DNA of 64,000 nucleotides, taken from the NCBI GenBank assembly GCA_963576785.1, contig OY756142.1, positions 3,472,001 through 3,536,000 of the forward strand, in the 5' to 3' direction. This DNA is from Chlorophyllum brunneum. Lineage: Eukaryota; Basidiomycota; Agaricomycetes; Agaricales; Agaricaceae. A model generated the notes under the pieces. The model made no database searches and had not been told where the DNA came from. It saw only the letters and a program-made list of their open reading frames with translations. The position numbers and the translations under genes are program-made. The stretch's first letter is position 1; each line of letters opens with the position of its first letter. Positions 32,956 through 47,091 of this stretch are shown one piece after another.

Positions 32956-35900
32956 GTCTACCCAACTCATCGACAAACACTGATTCTGCCTTTTAAAAAT
33001 AGGATAGTGATGTGTCACTATAAGCTTTGATCTACTCACTTGCATCGGCGGCGCGCCCCTCCACCCCGCCGACTTTTGTAGAAAATCAGAAACCATCTCC
33101 CGACATAGTTTCCAAGTACCTTCTAGAATTCCCTAATCATACTCGACGACCAACAAGATCATCTGTATGTGTTTCTAACTGACAGTATCACACAACTGAA
33201 ACGCCAAAAAACCCGGCTCACGTGGTACCTGACTGCGACATGCCCACCCCCTTTTTGAATGCTTTTTGAAACGGCAAAGGGTTCATGTGGAACCGATTAG
33301 GTCAAGCCTGTTATACTTACCGACGGGCTACTCGGCATGACCCCATATAGGTTAGGGGAGGAACCCGAAATAGGCAAGGAAACTATTGAGCCTGCACACA
33401 GGGATTGACATCTATTGACATATCCCCGAGTGAACATATAGATGGAAGGGCAGTTACATCATAAGCAAGAAATGAATATGTATCCCGGTCTGGGAAAATT
33501 TCCCCTTTTGTCTAATCACTTGCCGGGAAGGGTGCGTAATTCGGGACATTGGAAGACGTCTAATCCGTTCTTCCACTCCGGCCATACGCCGTCATGTCCG
33601 ATGAAAAAGCCCATAATCACCAAGATAAACCTTGCTTCTCGCCTTCGGCATAATTAAATTGAGTAGATCACTTATTCACACATTATGGATTGACGAAGGT
33701 TCATCAGGTGATGGATCGAGAAACGTCGTACATCGTTATCATATGTTCGCGAATCGCAAGAAGAGTTGATCGTGATGGAAATGGGTTTGGGGTATTGGTG
33801 GGAAATAGTGCAAAACCTAGCCCAAAGTTGGGTATTTGGACCAGGAAGACGCGGAAAAGATCACAAGACCCGACTCCAGTCGTGGTTATTTTGGGAACTT
33901 GGCTCCATTGCTATAAACCCATTTTGGGTTGCGGGTAAGATAGATTATTACCATTCCGTCCTTGCCCCAGCGCTGATTGATTTAAGAGAGTGTCATAAGC
34001 ATTTAATCATATGTAAAACTGTTCGTGAGATGGCTGCGAAGGACTTGCCGAGTTAGAACCTTAAACTCCTGTGGACCCCTCATATCGTCAACTTCTACCG
34101 GTGTATTGATAAAGACCGGTGAGTAATCTTTGCTATAGGTGGAATTGCTATTATACTCTCGCATTGGAATCACCCGATGTCTTCGTGTGCTTCATTCAAA
34201 TAACGTTCACGGGGAACTTGGACTGTCAAGATATGGGCGCGATTCACTTTGGTAAAGTTATTGGGTTTTTTAGAGTAATTTCAAGAGTCTTGAAAGCATA
34301 TTTCGTCACATCACGGACATTGTTTCTATCAAAATGACCTCGCGCTGGAGGGAGGGGTGAGATACAAGTACATCACATGATTGACATCCCAGACAGAGAA
34401 TTATGGGCGGGTCATCTATGTGGCTAGAGCCGGAAGGAAGGCCAGTAGCAGGTGGTCAAAGGGGGGGGGGGGGAGAGACTCTACTGAGCAGAATCAGAAT
34501 AATCTCAGTTGAGGTTGGATCTGGGTTTTTGATAATCCGATGGTCAAGGATATGTAACACCACCGTAAATAAACGCGCTCTCAATACACTCCGAGGAACC
34601 CATATCAGTCAGTCTCATATACGAAACCGTGTGTGTGCTAGTAACCCACAGGTAAGAACGAGCAACTGCCAAAGATGTGAATGAGGCTTTTTTTTTTTTT
34701 TCCGCACCTTCGTTCCTCTTGTAACACATGTCGATTATGAGTTGTTTTTTTTTTTTTTTTTTTAAGTGTACGCAATGCGCGGCTTTACAACCAAAGTTTC
34801 ACAGGTGTACCAAAAACGGACGTCATAGCTTTCCTGTCCGGTTCTTCACCACAAATCCCCCGTGTTCCTTCCTTCTCTCCTTAGTACCTGCCGCCCATCC
34901 GCGTGTACATATTTATGTATCGGGGATTGCCCGATCCATGCTTCTGTTCGAAAAACCACAGAACACCTTCTGGCCAAGTACTACTTACCATTTCGTACAT
35001 CAGCGCAGCACTGTTCGCAGCAGGAACGGAAAACTTGTTTTTACTTCTTTTCTTTTTTACTTCCGGAACTTGTACTTGCGATTTCTCACCGCATTAGATC
35101 AACAGGAAAACGAACCTTGATGGGCGGTGGAATCAGATTTTTGATTACCGAGTATGGGGGTAGGGAATTGCGATCGCCGTGGACTATAAGAAACGAACTA
35201 GACGATGGATTGGTCAGTAAGGAAGAAAGGAATTTTCCTTAATGATCGAGACGATATCGGTGCTAATGGGAAGCCGCCGATGTTGGATTGGACTTTACAA
35301 AGAGGGTGTGTCACACCAGAAGGTGAGAGAAATGGATGTGTGTATGAGTTTGGAAGAAAGGGGGACGGACGGGTTGTCGGTCTCACATGGATCAAACGGA
35401 GTCGTTTTTGCTCAAGTCTCCAGTGGGAAATGTTTATTATGATTGATAACATACTGGACCAGGATTAATTGGCGCTTAGAGTGAGGTGTTGGATGGAAGC
35501 AAGGATGTGTGTGTGTGTTCCGGAAGCGAAGCGGTTTAAAGCACATGATCGATCCTTAAGTGTTTTCTGAACTTGCGTTGGGTGACGGCTAAGACATCAT
35601 GGGCGATCCATACCGATGAGGTCGGGAAATCATGGAAGCTTCGGCAATTCGCATGAGTCCACCTTGCACGCAGCGGCGAAGTAAAGGTGTGGCTTCTTTA
35701 CGCAGCAGAGTTTGAAAGTCAGGTTGGACGCCGGGAGAGAAGGGGTCGTCATTCATAGTACTGGCCGGGAGTCTATAGGATTTGAATTTGTGAGGGTCTG
35801 TTTGATTAGGTATAGTATCCCATGGGGATGTACTCTCATAACTTCCTAGTTGAGACTGGGAAGGGCAGGCTTAGTTAAGCTATTGTTTGTGTAAACAGTG

Positions 35901-37104
35901 CTAGGCGCAGGGCATAGCGTCACTAATCCCCGAATCTGTGGAGTTTGAAATGAAAACAGCGTGGTAATCCGCTGTGCATTTGAATGCCCCGCAATGAAAA
36001 GCATGCGGATGGGGCCTTTTCGGTGGGGTTGAAACTCCATAGAGACCGTGGTGGGCTATGAAAAGCCGTGATAGCAAAGGGAAGCGAGTCCGGAGTAATA
36101 GGTTAAGTGAGTGACAATAGGGAGGATGGAACGAAGGAGAGAGGGATAAATGTTGAGGGTAATGAGTTTGATTAGTGTGTGTCCTTCGGATTCTGAGTCG
36201 GAGCTAAAGCGCCACGCCTTGGGATTATGACCGAAGCAGTTCTTATCCGCGCAGTCCAAGGACGCCAGGGTGACCGGCGACTTGAATGAAGGATATGATT
36301 ATCTGAGCGAAGGGAACGGGAGGTTAGTTTGGATGATGGATAGCCACAGTTGGAAAGCTGATAGGGTGTGCAGATGGCGATCGTCTGGAATGGTACGTAC
36401 AAGGGAGGGGGTGGTGGGGGAAGGGGCGTGGTGGCGAGGCGGTATTCTGAGTCGGGTGCCCCTGTTGAGGCAGGCCTGACAGTATGGGAGGCTTGGTAGA
36501 TCATCGTGATCCACCCTTTGAAAGCCGAAGCTGTAAGGCAACGTGGGGAGGCGACTAGATCGGCACTGACTCATGCAGCGGCGAACAACTTGAATGCCGG
36601 GGGAATCCTCAACAGAAATGCCAACGCATCGGAGCCTGGTCGCCTGCCGCCCGGCCGGGAAGCTCATCGCTTTGGGAAGGGCGATGCGATCGACGTAGGG
36701 GTCACAGGTGCGTGACCGGCATCGCGATCTCGATGGGTGAAACGACGATCTGTGGGTGTGTCGGATTGTGCTTCACCTGGGTGCAGGGCGCGGGTGTGCT
36801 GGCCATCGGGAGAGAAACAGGAGGGCGAGGGGGGGTGGATGCTGGGAGTGCACGTGGGTGGGGGTTGGAGGGAGAGAGACGGGGAGGGAGGGCAATCGGT
36901 GCGAGGCAAGGCCCCGATGGGACATATTCTGGGCGTTACGTGGTAACTCATTAAAGAGTGTTTTGGATTCTGAGCTGTGTGCCCAAACCTAAGAGTCCAT
37001 ATCCGTCCACAACGATCACTGCTCCTCGGCCTCTGCCTCATTTTTAGCTCTGCACGCCCTCCTTATAAACGCCCCTTCATCCCCGTCCTGCCATCCCTCC
37101 AACC
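32956..37104. other. Long intergenic stretch
   Basis: About 4.1 kb with no supported gene. It contains homopolymer runs (G-run near 34,460, T-runs near 34,690 and 34,745) and, between 36,200 and 36,950, a G-rich plus strand that gives overlapping Pro-rich minus-strand frames, best read as composition artefacts. The final 300 bp before 37,105 is presumably the promoter and 5' leader of the C2H2 gene, with a cttataaacg TATA-like string at about 37,061. Confidence 0.5.
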
Positions 37105-38730
37105 ATGTCTTCCCCCTCGCACCCCGTCTCCCTCCCCAGCATCCATGAATTGTTTCCAGGTACGCCTTCTCCTCCTCACCCATCCTCTCGCTCATTATTC
37201 CCCAGAGCATCTCATGAACCCTTCCAAGGCTGGTTCCGCCACATATCCCCAGTGCTGTTGACTAACCCGTACCATTTCAGACCCACCCAACCACAACTCG
37301 CAGGCATCAGGATCATGCCAGAGCGACACCACCGAACTCTACCCACGTCCATCACGGACAACCATCTAGACATTCATCTGGACCTTTGCATACTGGCGGA
37401 CAACGCCACGCAACTGATTACCCTGTCCACCCACCCCGACCACACGACGCCCCACATCATCCTCCTCGCACGGCCGACGGTCCATATGCCCAGGTTTCAC
37501 ACCCCATGTCGTCTATCCAAGTCGATCGTGATACCTATCAACGCAGCCGACAAGGCCATCTCGCAGTGCCAATCCCCCCTGCGCATCCGGTACGGACTCC
37601 GCGAACCCAGGACCGTACTCCCCACCCTGACCCCCGGCCAACACTTCCCTCGGATCGATCTCATGCCTGGTCAATCCCTCACTCAGGGCCGTCGCCTATG
37701 CCTTCTGCATTCGATGATCCTGAGAATCTAAGCGACGAAGATACCCCCACCGCTCCTTCTGGTGTGCCGCGAAAGCATATCTGTTCGATATGCCGCAAGG
37801 CTTTCAACCGCCCAAGTAGTCTCAAGATTCACTACAATACACATACTGGTGCTACTCGTATGTCCTCTTACTCTACCCGATGTCTGTGCGATGCTCATTT
37901 CGCTTCTAGCATTTCGTTGCCCCTGGCCTAAATGTGGCCGTGAATTTAATGTCAACTCGAACATGAGGAGACATCTCCGCAACCACACAGCAAATAACGG
38001 TCAAGAGATCCAGGAAGATGGTGTTCGTCGACGGAGGCGACGGTCCAGTGCAAGCTCAACCAGTCCTCTCGTAACAACAGCGCAACAGTCGGCAAGCGAA
38101 CCGCGTGCTCTGCCTCAGGGCAACATACCCCGTCATCAAGCCCCCCCACCGCATTATGCTGTTCCATCTCATGTCCCGGAAAAGGCACATCACTACATGC
38201 GGTACAGAGTACACGACTATGACAATAAAGATTATCACGGGATGGATGTAGACGAGATGGATGACTACCGTGCCTCCGAGGATCTTCATCGTCACATTGG
38301 TGTATCTGTACCCATAACAAGGAACTCGGATACACCAGCAGAGCCTCGTGGTGCTGTACCTCTACCTCCCAGGTATCATGGATTACCTGCCCCTCACGAG
38401 GACAACCACTTCCATCACCATTCACATTCTTCTTCTTCCGCTAGCATGCTCATACGCGCATTGACTCCCGGATCAAGCTTCCATTCCTCTTCTCCTTCAC
38501 CTTCACCGTCTCCTTCTCTCTCTCCAACTTCCTCTTCCTTCAATTCTCCCCCACCTTCAACATTCACCTCACCTGTTCAATCACCTGCGATATTGCCACG
38601 TACACACCCAGGTCAACAAATCCAATATAGTCCTTCTATGCCCTATCTCAGAGGAGTCAGGGACTCGTATGTTTCTACAGCGCTGAGACCTGCTTTCAAT
38701 GCTGGCAACAACGTTGTTCCTCGACGATGA
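37105..38730 (+). CDS. C2H2 zinc-finger transcription factor, two fingers, 491 aa
   Basis: Model: join(37105..37159, 37206..37251, 37304..37857, 37910..38730), 492 codons, in frame throughout. The N-terminus VSLPSIHELFPEHLM is a short motif seen in basidiomycete regulators. A long Pro/His/Arg-rich disordered region follows. Finger 1 is HICSICRKAFNRPSSLKIHYNTH (37,777-37,845; C-x2-C-x12-H-x3/4-H). Finger 2 is RCPWPKCGREFNVNSNMRRH followed by LRNH (C-x4-C), joined by the linker TGATPF in place of TGEKPF; intron 3 falls in that linker. Next comes a basic patch RRRRRRSSASS, probably a nuclear localisation signal, then a His/Ser/Pro-rich C-terminal half. The fold is that of a sequence-specific nuclear DNA-binding protein. 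Targets unknown. Intron 2 is 52 nt with a good branch-like gactaac. Confidence 0.88.
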
Positions 38731-41700
38731 TTTCATTGAACGAAAAGTCTATTTAGGTAGGGGAGGGGGTGGACACTTGTCGATGTGTTATATATAACTT
38801 GTACTCCCCTTCGTTACCCGCGACAACTTTTTCTTCTTCTTGGTTTCGTCGTTGTTGTTTTGTTTTTTAGTCTTGAGCATGTGTATATTGACGTACAATA
38901 TATCTTCAATCTCGGTGTGTTCATCAATTGATGAGAAGGGTTTTGATATGGCAGTGTGAGATATGGAATTGTTTACCCCAGCCTAGCTTAGCTCCCCCCT
39001 CGGTGGTGTTCATCAGCGGCATTGTTGTTTACTACGAACGCCAAGGTTAATTTGGGAAGCGTTTAATCGTCTAGGTGCGGTTTTGGTTTTGGTTGTGATT
39101 GACTGTGTGTGTGGATTGCCATGGTAATCCTTGTGTATTATTGTTGAAATTCAGTTCATCATGGTTTTTTGGCACTTCTGAGAAGAGGGGGAGGAGGGGA
39201 AGAGAGAAGGATATTATAGTTGGTTGATTGAAACGTTCGTCTAGAAAAAAGAAAATTCTCACGCGGTTGGGATTATGAAGTTAGTTGACTAGAAGTTTAA
39301 AGGTCAAACTCAATTCCAAATTGAAGAGGGTGAGGTTCTATGTTGATTCCACCTAGTAGTTCACACGAATATTTTCGTGAAGTCATTTGGAAACCCGAAT
39401 AATAATAAAGGGTAATGTAGTTTAGTAATGAAAGCATTTCACTCTTTTTTTTTTTTCGTGCTGTGTGATTCTCTTTTCGAGTGCTGCGGACTGCGCTTTT
39501 GAGTTCCTGATTTATCTCAAGTTTTGTTTTAAAAGTACCAAGCCAAAGTAGATTTTGCATCCATGCTGTTTTTTTGATGATGATGGGTAATGATCCAGGG
39601 GTGTAATGGATTACATTTTAAATCCTTATGGTATCGCCCTTGAGAGATATATCATAACCCCCTTTATATTATTTGATGAATTCCCGTTCTTGGCTTTGGT
39701 TTCGTTTCAGATTTTCTGACTAGACAGTAAGATAGAGTTGCAATGTAGTATATACTCCGAAGTAACGGGGTATCAGAGTTAGTCGTTCCTTCTCCCCCGC
39801 GCCGCCCATCAGTGATTTCCTGACGTGAGCAAGTTTTTACAGAAATAATGCATCTCAGTAAACCAACAATCAGATTTTTATTTATTTGGGTATCGCCTTG
39901 ACAGCGGCAGTTACTTGTACGATTATTGAACCCAGGCGCTCGGGAGGGCGGCGGGGTTGACGGTCGACAAGTTGTGTGAAGGAGGACAGGTTACGCCCGA
40001 ATTGGTGAAGCGGAAATTTGATGTATCAATGTGAAGATGATTTTACTTGTCAAGGCTTGCGAACGCATGAACTGTAACTACGCGACGTTCAAGGTTCGAG
40101 TGTACCGGGGTGAAGACGCTGTTGGTTCGGTATGATTAGATGTGACGGAGATTCATTTCAAGGCGTTCAAGAACGGGTATAGTGGTCAGAGTGTGATTTG
40201 GTTGTGTTACCAGGGTGAATGATCTCGAAATGATTTTCATACCGTTTCTTTGACATGATGGCGATGATGGGATATGTGTGCTCGACCACCATACACCTGA
40301 GTCTATGGGACCTACTGATTTTCCTACGTTCTTCGCTAATAGAGCGCTTCTATTGTACTTGTGGGGTTGTTTTTCTTAAATGGGGATAAACTACGGGTAT
40401 AGCGGGTTCCATGGCGAGATGATCTTACTTTAGCACGCGGACGAATAGCAAAATAACAATGATGTAAGTCGTGATGCGCTTAAACAGGCCCGAGGACAAC
40501 AGCTACACGGCGCGCCTCCGGGTTCATGAAATCTTCATTGTCATCTCAGCTTATCCCGGAGATGAATATGGGGATCGGTAATGGTCACACCCCGACTTTT
40601 GAAACACCAAAGTATCAAGCGATAGTATGGGAAAATCAGTCCTATCTTCGCCGATCCTACCATGGTTGATCGTTCCCAGTGTCAGGGTTGCTGCGAACCT
40701 CGCTGGTCTCCGATTTGAATTGAACGAAAATCAGGGATACCAAAGTGATACGAATCGCTCATGATCGACACACCCAGTAATATTGGGTTTTTTTTTGATT
40801 AGAGGAATATGACTAACCCTGATACACGATGGCTAATCCTAGAACCATTTATCCATGCCTAAAGGGCTCGCGAACCATCCGTCTATAAATTCTTATCATG
40901 AAAATGGTTGGAGGGAATCCCCATGCTGTTAGCGCGCCTCCAAACGGATCTATATTCCCATTCTACCTGGTTTTTACGTGAAAGACACGGATCTTATGAG
41001 ATGTTAACAGCTGTCCAGCCATGCAATGCTCTGGGGTAACACTTACGTGATTTAGCAATCCAACTGGGATCCTGCTTACTGCGAACCGCATGCCTGTACA
41101 TAATCCTCTTGCCCATAGCTAACACCACTGTAACCCCATTCCACGTGGATATTTTTGTCATTGTGGATTTGCACATCCTGCCATTGGGTTGAATACATCA
41201 GATGCCCATTATTCCCATTACGTTTCAGGCGTCTATCCCTTGCCACCCCCTGATACCCAGACCACGCCGGCGGTGTTGGCGGAAGACCAGCTATCTGGTC
41301 CCTGGGACATGTGGTGATATGCCTTGCTATCCGCCCCTGCTATTTTGTATTTACCATCACGTTGGGGTTCTTGACCAAAGGTGCGCAATGGTACATATCG
41401 ATTTGTCAGTCCGTTTTGGGCTGTGATCGGTACGGTGATCACTACCATCGGGAACATCATCTCTCGCAAGTGATCTTGGCAAATCCAGGTGATCTGCGTC
41501 TAAAATTGGGACAGGGCCGATGGCTTATCGGACTAAGATCCTCGTTGATTTCATTTTTCCACCTTGTATGTTGCCGATTAAGGCATCAGAATTAACGCCC
41601 TGTGTCCCCAATGGCATGGCTTGGGAGCGGTGAAGGCTGTTCAGCCTTTACATTGCTGTTGACAGACGTCGGTCACACTCGGTTTCTCATAAATACTTCC

Positions 41701-43600
41701 AAATCTAGACACGCTCATGAGAATATACCGATGGTTGTCCAAATACTGGGATAGCTCTTGTGACAGAGACGTCGATTGTGGAAGTACACGTAGATAGAGA
41801 GCTAATGCTGTGGAATTATAGACTAACTGACATTGACATGCGCATTCATGGGCATGGTATGGAAACCTGGGGAAGATCTTTACTCCTGGAGCAGAACATG
41901 AGCGATAGATATCAAACAGCAGGACTGCCTCCGAGCGTCGAATCTATATCTACTATTTAGCTTCTAATTAACGAGTTGGATTGGGGCATCTCTCGCTAAG
42001 AGGGGCCTTCTTGCCATTAGCGGAGAGTAGTCGCTCTAGATTTTCAGCTATCGCGCATCGAATAAATGTCTTCATGCTGAAGGAACCTGGCTCAGGAAAT
42101 GTCTACACCTTCTTGGTAATGTACTAGGGTCCGATTTGCCATCTGCAATATTGGAATATCAAAAATTGAAGCTGGCAAAGATCGAGCTAGGTTGTACTGC
42201 CAATAGGCCAATAGCCTCGCCGCGCGCGTCCGCTTGAAGCCGAGTATAGATATACCCATAACAGCACCGGGCGGCTATCAGAGGGCAGTTTCGCCGACAT
42301 TCGGTTGATAAAGTAGCAATATTCCTGGCCCAGGCTGTTACTGTAGCTTCGAGACAGCAAGAGCCCAGTAGATGAGTCAGAGTATTGTACATCATGTAGT
42401 CCGAAGCATAACTTGTGGGTCCGTGACTCCACCGTGACCTGCTTCGAAGGAGAAACCGAGCTTTGGGGACACTCTCTAAGCCGGGGCCCCGATAAAGCCA
42501 GTGACCATTTGGGCCCCAACAAACCGCCGTCGAACTCGTGGGTTTCGAATTGACGTAGTGATGAGGCTCATTGAATGAATATGTTACCCTGAAGCCAGAC
42601 ACTGTCCCTGCGTGCGACCCCATTGAAATATTCTCACACGGACCTCTAGGAACCTAGTACTCTAAGGGCTTGCAACTGGTACGCAGATCTAGCCATCAAT
42701 TCCACGAAGGCATCCTGAGAGGAGTATCCATCACCGATGGCGAAGCGTATGCCCCTTATTCCTATCTGTGTCTGTGGAATTAGACCGGACCAGATTTCTA
42801 CAAGCTCGAGTGCTTAAGCTTTGAGCAAGGGTTCTAGATACAACAACGGGATTTGTCAATGGTGGAACATGTCGAGTATTCCGCCGAACAATTCAATCGC
42901 ATAACCACAAATATCAGGGAAATGACGGTACTTAGCCTGGTAAGGTAACTGTAAAAGTAGCTTTCAGAGTGCTGAAAGAGGGGGAAAGGCTATCGGACGT
43001 CCAGGGTGGTATAATAGCCGATGCGGCCTCTTATGAGCTAACTTCTGAATCGACGGTCAACATTCGAGAATGCTCAGCATTTGATAGCTCCGGTTACCCG
43101 AGGCTTTCGTCGGGGATCGGCGAGAGTATTACGAACAACAGGGTCTTATTCAACGGCTTGAATGTGGGGACATATGACGCAAGCGAATATTGTAGGGTAG
43201 GTGCGATATTTGGAATTTTGGAGTAGCCCGAGTATTTTACAAACGATGCAAATCTTAGGTTGGACTCGTACGAGGGAAAAATTCGTGATTTTGGAAAGAT
43301 TATTTTAACTTGAGCATTGTGCTACAGGAAGGGGAGGGGGTTGGAGCCAAGAAAAGGCACGGGCATCGAAAGATAGGGAAATCAAAGAGTCGCTTAGGCT
43401 TCAACATTCACCTTTCTCGTTCCGCGCTCTTTTCGCCTCTTCAGCCCGTTCAGTTGCATCAGCTTCCATAACAACACGGGAGAACTTTCTCTTTCTACGA
43501 TACGAGGACCCTAAAGGAACAGTACCTATCGAACACGTTAGTCCATCGCCTTCTGTTTCCAGAACACTCTAGAATTCAAAAAAGGAATGGGCATCGGCAA
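38731..43600. other. Gene-poor region
   Basis: Nearly 5 kb after the C2H2 gene without a supportable gene. Short frames occur on both strands, for example plus 42,969-43,226 and minus 42,159-42,623, but none shows a domain, membrane topology or splice-consistent extension that I recognise. The first 250 bp would hold the C2H2 3' UTR. Confidence 0.45.
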
Positions 43601-46300
43601 AAGAGCAATAAATGCGACAATCGTGTTTGTCCAGGGGATACCAAGGGGGCGGTATACGCACCTGTTGTGTGAAAAAGAGGAACGACAATGCTGTAATGCT
43701 ACCTGAAAGGGACGAGGTAACAGTGAGTTTTAGTTACCGGAAGGTTTGTCAACCATACTCACGAACCAAGCTTTGGGTGGCAAGAGCGGACGGAGCGAAA
43801 GGACCATAACTACAAGACCCGGTGGGTCAAAAGCGTCCTCGGGTTTAGTCTCCGTATAAACTCACCGATCAGCCAAGTATGAGGGGGACGGGGACGTAGA
43901 TCATGAATATACTCCAAATGAAGATTTGAGTTGTCATTGGGCATGAGCCTGGCGTAGGCGATGACAGAGTGTGGGAGGCTTGTAGTGATGCCGATGGCAG
44001 GAGCGACCTAAAGGGTGGGGGGGGGGAGAAGATGTTTAGGCATAGGCGCACATGGCAGAAGGAAGGAAGACATCTGCGGCGGTCATAGCGGGGAACGAAT
44101 GAGCTTCGGGATCTTTACTGGGGAAGTATTTCCTATGGTAACAGAACTCATGATTTTCTGACGGTGGAAGCGAGAACGTACCTGCATAAGTGTATTCTTG
44201 GTGAAAAGTTGGATTGGAAGCCAAGCAATGGTGCGATGCTATTGAAAGGAATGTATGAGCATCCTAGCTAATATACTGGAAATGGAATGAGGATCCCCAC
44301 GTCATGGAAATGAAAGCTAGAACAACTTGGCCGCTGTTGAAGTAGTGAAGAGGGCGGTGAAAACCATGGCGATTGAATGGATCATGTAGTGGTACTTCAG
44401 GCAAAAACTAAACCATAATTGGCATTGAAGCGCCCAATTCCGATGATATGAGCCTTTACTAAAATGTGAGAATTGGTTCAACCACTGCTGATATAGAGTC
44501 TATTTACAGCTCAGTTTATTGTTCTCGGTGAGCGGCTGATGGGGGACCCACAAAATGACCAGCGCAAGAAGTAATGAGATGCGCGGATTCATATTCGACA
44601 TGAGCATAGGGACGCCTATCATTTCCCAAACGAGGGATATTGGTGGTCATCAAACGGATTTCACGAAGGACAATGGTATGAGAATCCATCGGTATTAGTA
44701 TATCAATTGCTCCGATCGATTACCCAGCTCCCAGTCTGGAGTAGTGTAACAAAAAAACTTACATCATCTGGACCCACTGAATCCAACGCCCTTCAAGCTT
44801 CAAGCTTCATGTATTGAACCTATCTCGATCCGACCCGCTATTAACGGTTGGACAACTTTACCAGCGGGAGCGACCACAGTTAAATAGAAACCACGTCTGA
44901 TTCGCGTGGAGTTTTTGCGCAGTTGGCTACCGTTCGAATGTGAATAAAAGACGTACTATGCCGGTGCTCGAATTTCGGCGATGGTATCAGTCGCAGCTGT
45001 TCCGCCTTGATGGAATGAAGCGATAATAACGGTTTGGATGTTATTAGTTCTAGAAGAGCTTGTGGAAGTGAAGGAGTGACATTTTAGAAGTAATTAACGA
45101 CGTTTGAGGTACAATCGTTGGTAAGGAGCTGATACCTGACCAGGCGTGTGAGGGTTACGTCTGAGCTCTTCGTTAAATGAAAAGGTGAAGAGTGACGTGT
45201 AAGTGCACAGCGCACATACGTAGACCCTGGGTGGCCTAGAATTCGGCGATGTTCGAGTTCCGGAAAATTGGCGGAAAAGTCATGCTATATCCTGAAGCTG
45301 TTCAGAAATACTGTAAGCCCAAGAGTGGTATGGCGAACAAATGTATGAGTCTTCCAGGCCAAAGTTGAGAAACGAAAGTAAAGAATGTGGTTGCCCGTCT
45401 TTTCCGGTCAGTAAAAGACATCAAACCGCGAGGGTTCACTGAGTTTCAAGTTCAAAATCAACCTGAATAGCGTTTTCAATTGTTTGTCCCTGTGTAATGA
45501 AGAGTGGTAGGGCTCATGTACATTACTTTCGACTTAGAAGTTTCCTCCTTCGCTATTAACCCCCCTGTCAGCGAAAGGTGTTGCGTTGAGGATGCCGGAG
45601 AGGATAGGGCAAGATTGATCCCCGCAGGGTTCATTCCCTCTGAGCCGCACCGTTGGCATCAAGATCATGAACGGGACATGCTAGGGTGCTACGGCACCGC
45701 CAGGCCTGGTCGTCGGCGGAGGACGTTGATAATTTTTGAAACAAGGGAAATCTAAGGGAAAGGTACACAGATCTAAATAAACTCATTGCATGGAATTTGG
45801 ATATGAAGTTGTAGTAGATGTGCATCGGAACTTGTGCGACGGGTAAGAAAACATGTGTTGGTCGGGGGCTCTTGTAACAAGTATTATTACCTACCCATGT
45901 TTGGACACGCCAGGCTTGTTTGGAGTGAGTCATGGATTTATCATTAAATAATTACAGAATCTCACCGAATCGCTGGATTTTGAGGCCTTGAGGAATATCG
46001 GTGAGGAACGGGATCTTGGTGAGTTAAGGATGGGTGTCACGGAGCACCAAACCACGCCCTTTGCACACACTTCGCGTCATCAATTACATCAAGGAACCAT
46101 GCATACCTCCTGATGTGAGACGGGAGGTTTTCATTTGGCACCCATTTCGCAACGTCCAAAAGTGCAGGATCATAAAACACTATTCAGTCGGAAATGTTAT
46201 ATCGGTCACGAGAATTTTAAGGTAATAAGATACTAACCTGGGACAATACCCTGAATAGTTGTGTCAGGAACCAAGGGAGTAGTTGAGCGGCTAATTTGTG
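43600..46300 (-). other. Unidentified exon-like pieces, possibly an intron-rich or decayed membrane-protein gene
   Basis: Minus-strand pieces with plausible splice sites are scattered here. They include VLYDPALLDVAKWVPNENLP (about 46,110-46,175) and a piece DIPQGLKIQRFG preceded by a stop (about 45,965-46,000). Others are YHYMIHSIAMVFTALFTTS (about 44,340-44,400), DVFLPSAMCAYA (about 44,040-44,075) with VAPAIGITTSLPHSVIAYAR (about 43,950-44,010), LVVMVLSLRPLLPPKAWF (about 43,770-43,825) and SITALSFLFFTQQ (about 43,662-43,700). Several are hydrophobic. Stops interrupt others, and I could not join them into one protein or name a family. Either a very intron-rich gene or a relic. Confidence 0.3.
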
Positions 46301-46736
46301 CCAAGTTCCGAGCCGGGGCCGCAGCAAATTTGCCAAGCTTACGCCTCCTCAAATCAACATATACAAACACTCTGGAGACTTCACGACGTTTAACCAATCA
46401 GCTGAATTTCACTTAAAGTCGTCGAACTTGACATAAGTCACCGCTCGAAACCTCATCTCATATATTTATTCTCTAGATGAGATAAAAGTAGTTCATGTGA
46501 CTTGATCTGCATAATCTAAAAAGGGTACATATGTAGTTGATTAAGAACCGGGCGCTGACTTGAAAGTTGATCCAAGGGAACATCAGATGTCACGATGCCG
46601 AGGGACGAATTTATCGAATATATATCATACGATGGCATCGGAAATTAAGAGGTTTGACACTTGGGTTCCTAAGGCTTCCCACTCTAAGAAACACCTTGAA
46701 CACGCAAAACAAAAACCAAAAGCAAGCAACTTCGAG

Positions 46737-46825
46737 CTGACCTGACTGGCTCGAACAGGGAACATTGAGATGTCAAGAACACAGCCCATTGCAGTCTCAC
46801 GCTCTTACAACTGAGCTAAGGTCGG
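46737..46825 (-). tRNA. Candidate intron-containing tRNA-Cys(GCA), probably a decayed copy
   Basis: On the minus strand the acceptor arm CCGACCT pairs six of seven with AGGTCAG. TA-GCTC...GAGC forms the D arm, and TGAGA / TCTCA forms the anticodon stem around loop CTGCAA(T) with anticodon GCA. An intron of about 17 nt sits after position 37. A T-loop TTCGAGC follows, and a T5 run 20-30 bases downstream could end pol III transcription. Against a functional gene: the D loop lacks the usual GG pair, the T stem has only three good pairs, and the second acceptor pair is mismatched. I therefore regard it as a weak or pseudogene copy. Confidence 0.35.
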
Positions 46826-47091
46826 CTAATGAACGTTTATTTTGCTTCTTGGAGGGTCCAACGCGAAGGTTCACGCACGACCGACGACAGACGTCTCTCC
46901 AGGAGGATCTCATACCCTTGAGAAGTAAGGAATCTCGGCGGGGTATGCAATTTCGCCTTTGAGATCAATTCAGAGCTACTTTGTGGCGTAGATATAACCA
47001 GAGTTTACGGCAATGTATGTTCGGCAAGCGCCGTCGCATGACATAAATCCAGCGGCGGGATGGGACAGACTCATCCACATTCTACTCCAGC

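Noticed and set aside
36172..36960. Several Pro/Arg-rich minus-strand and Gly-rich plus-strand frames
   Set aside because: They overlap each other in a G-rich stretch and have no splice support; compositional artefacts.
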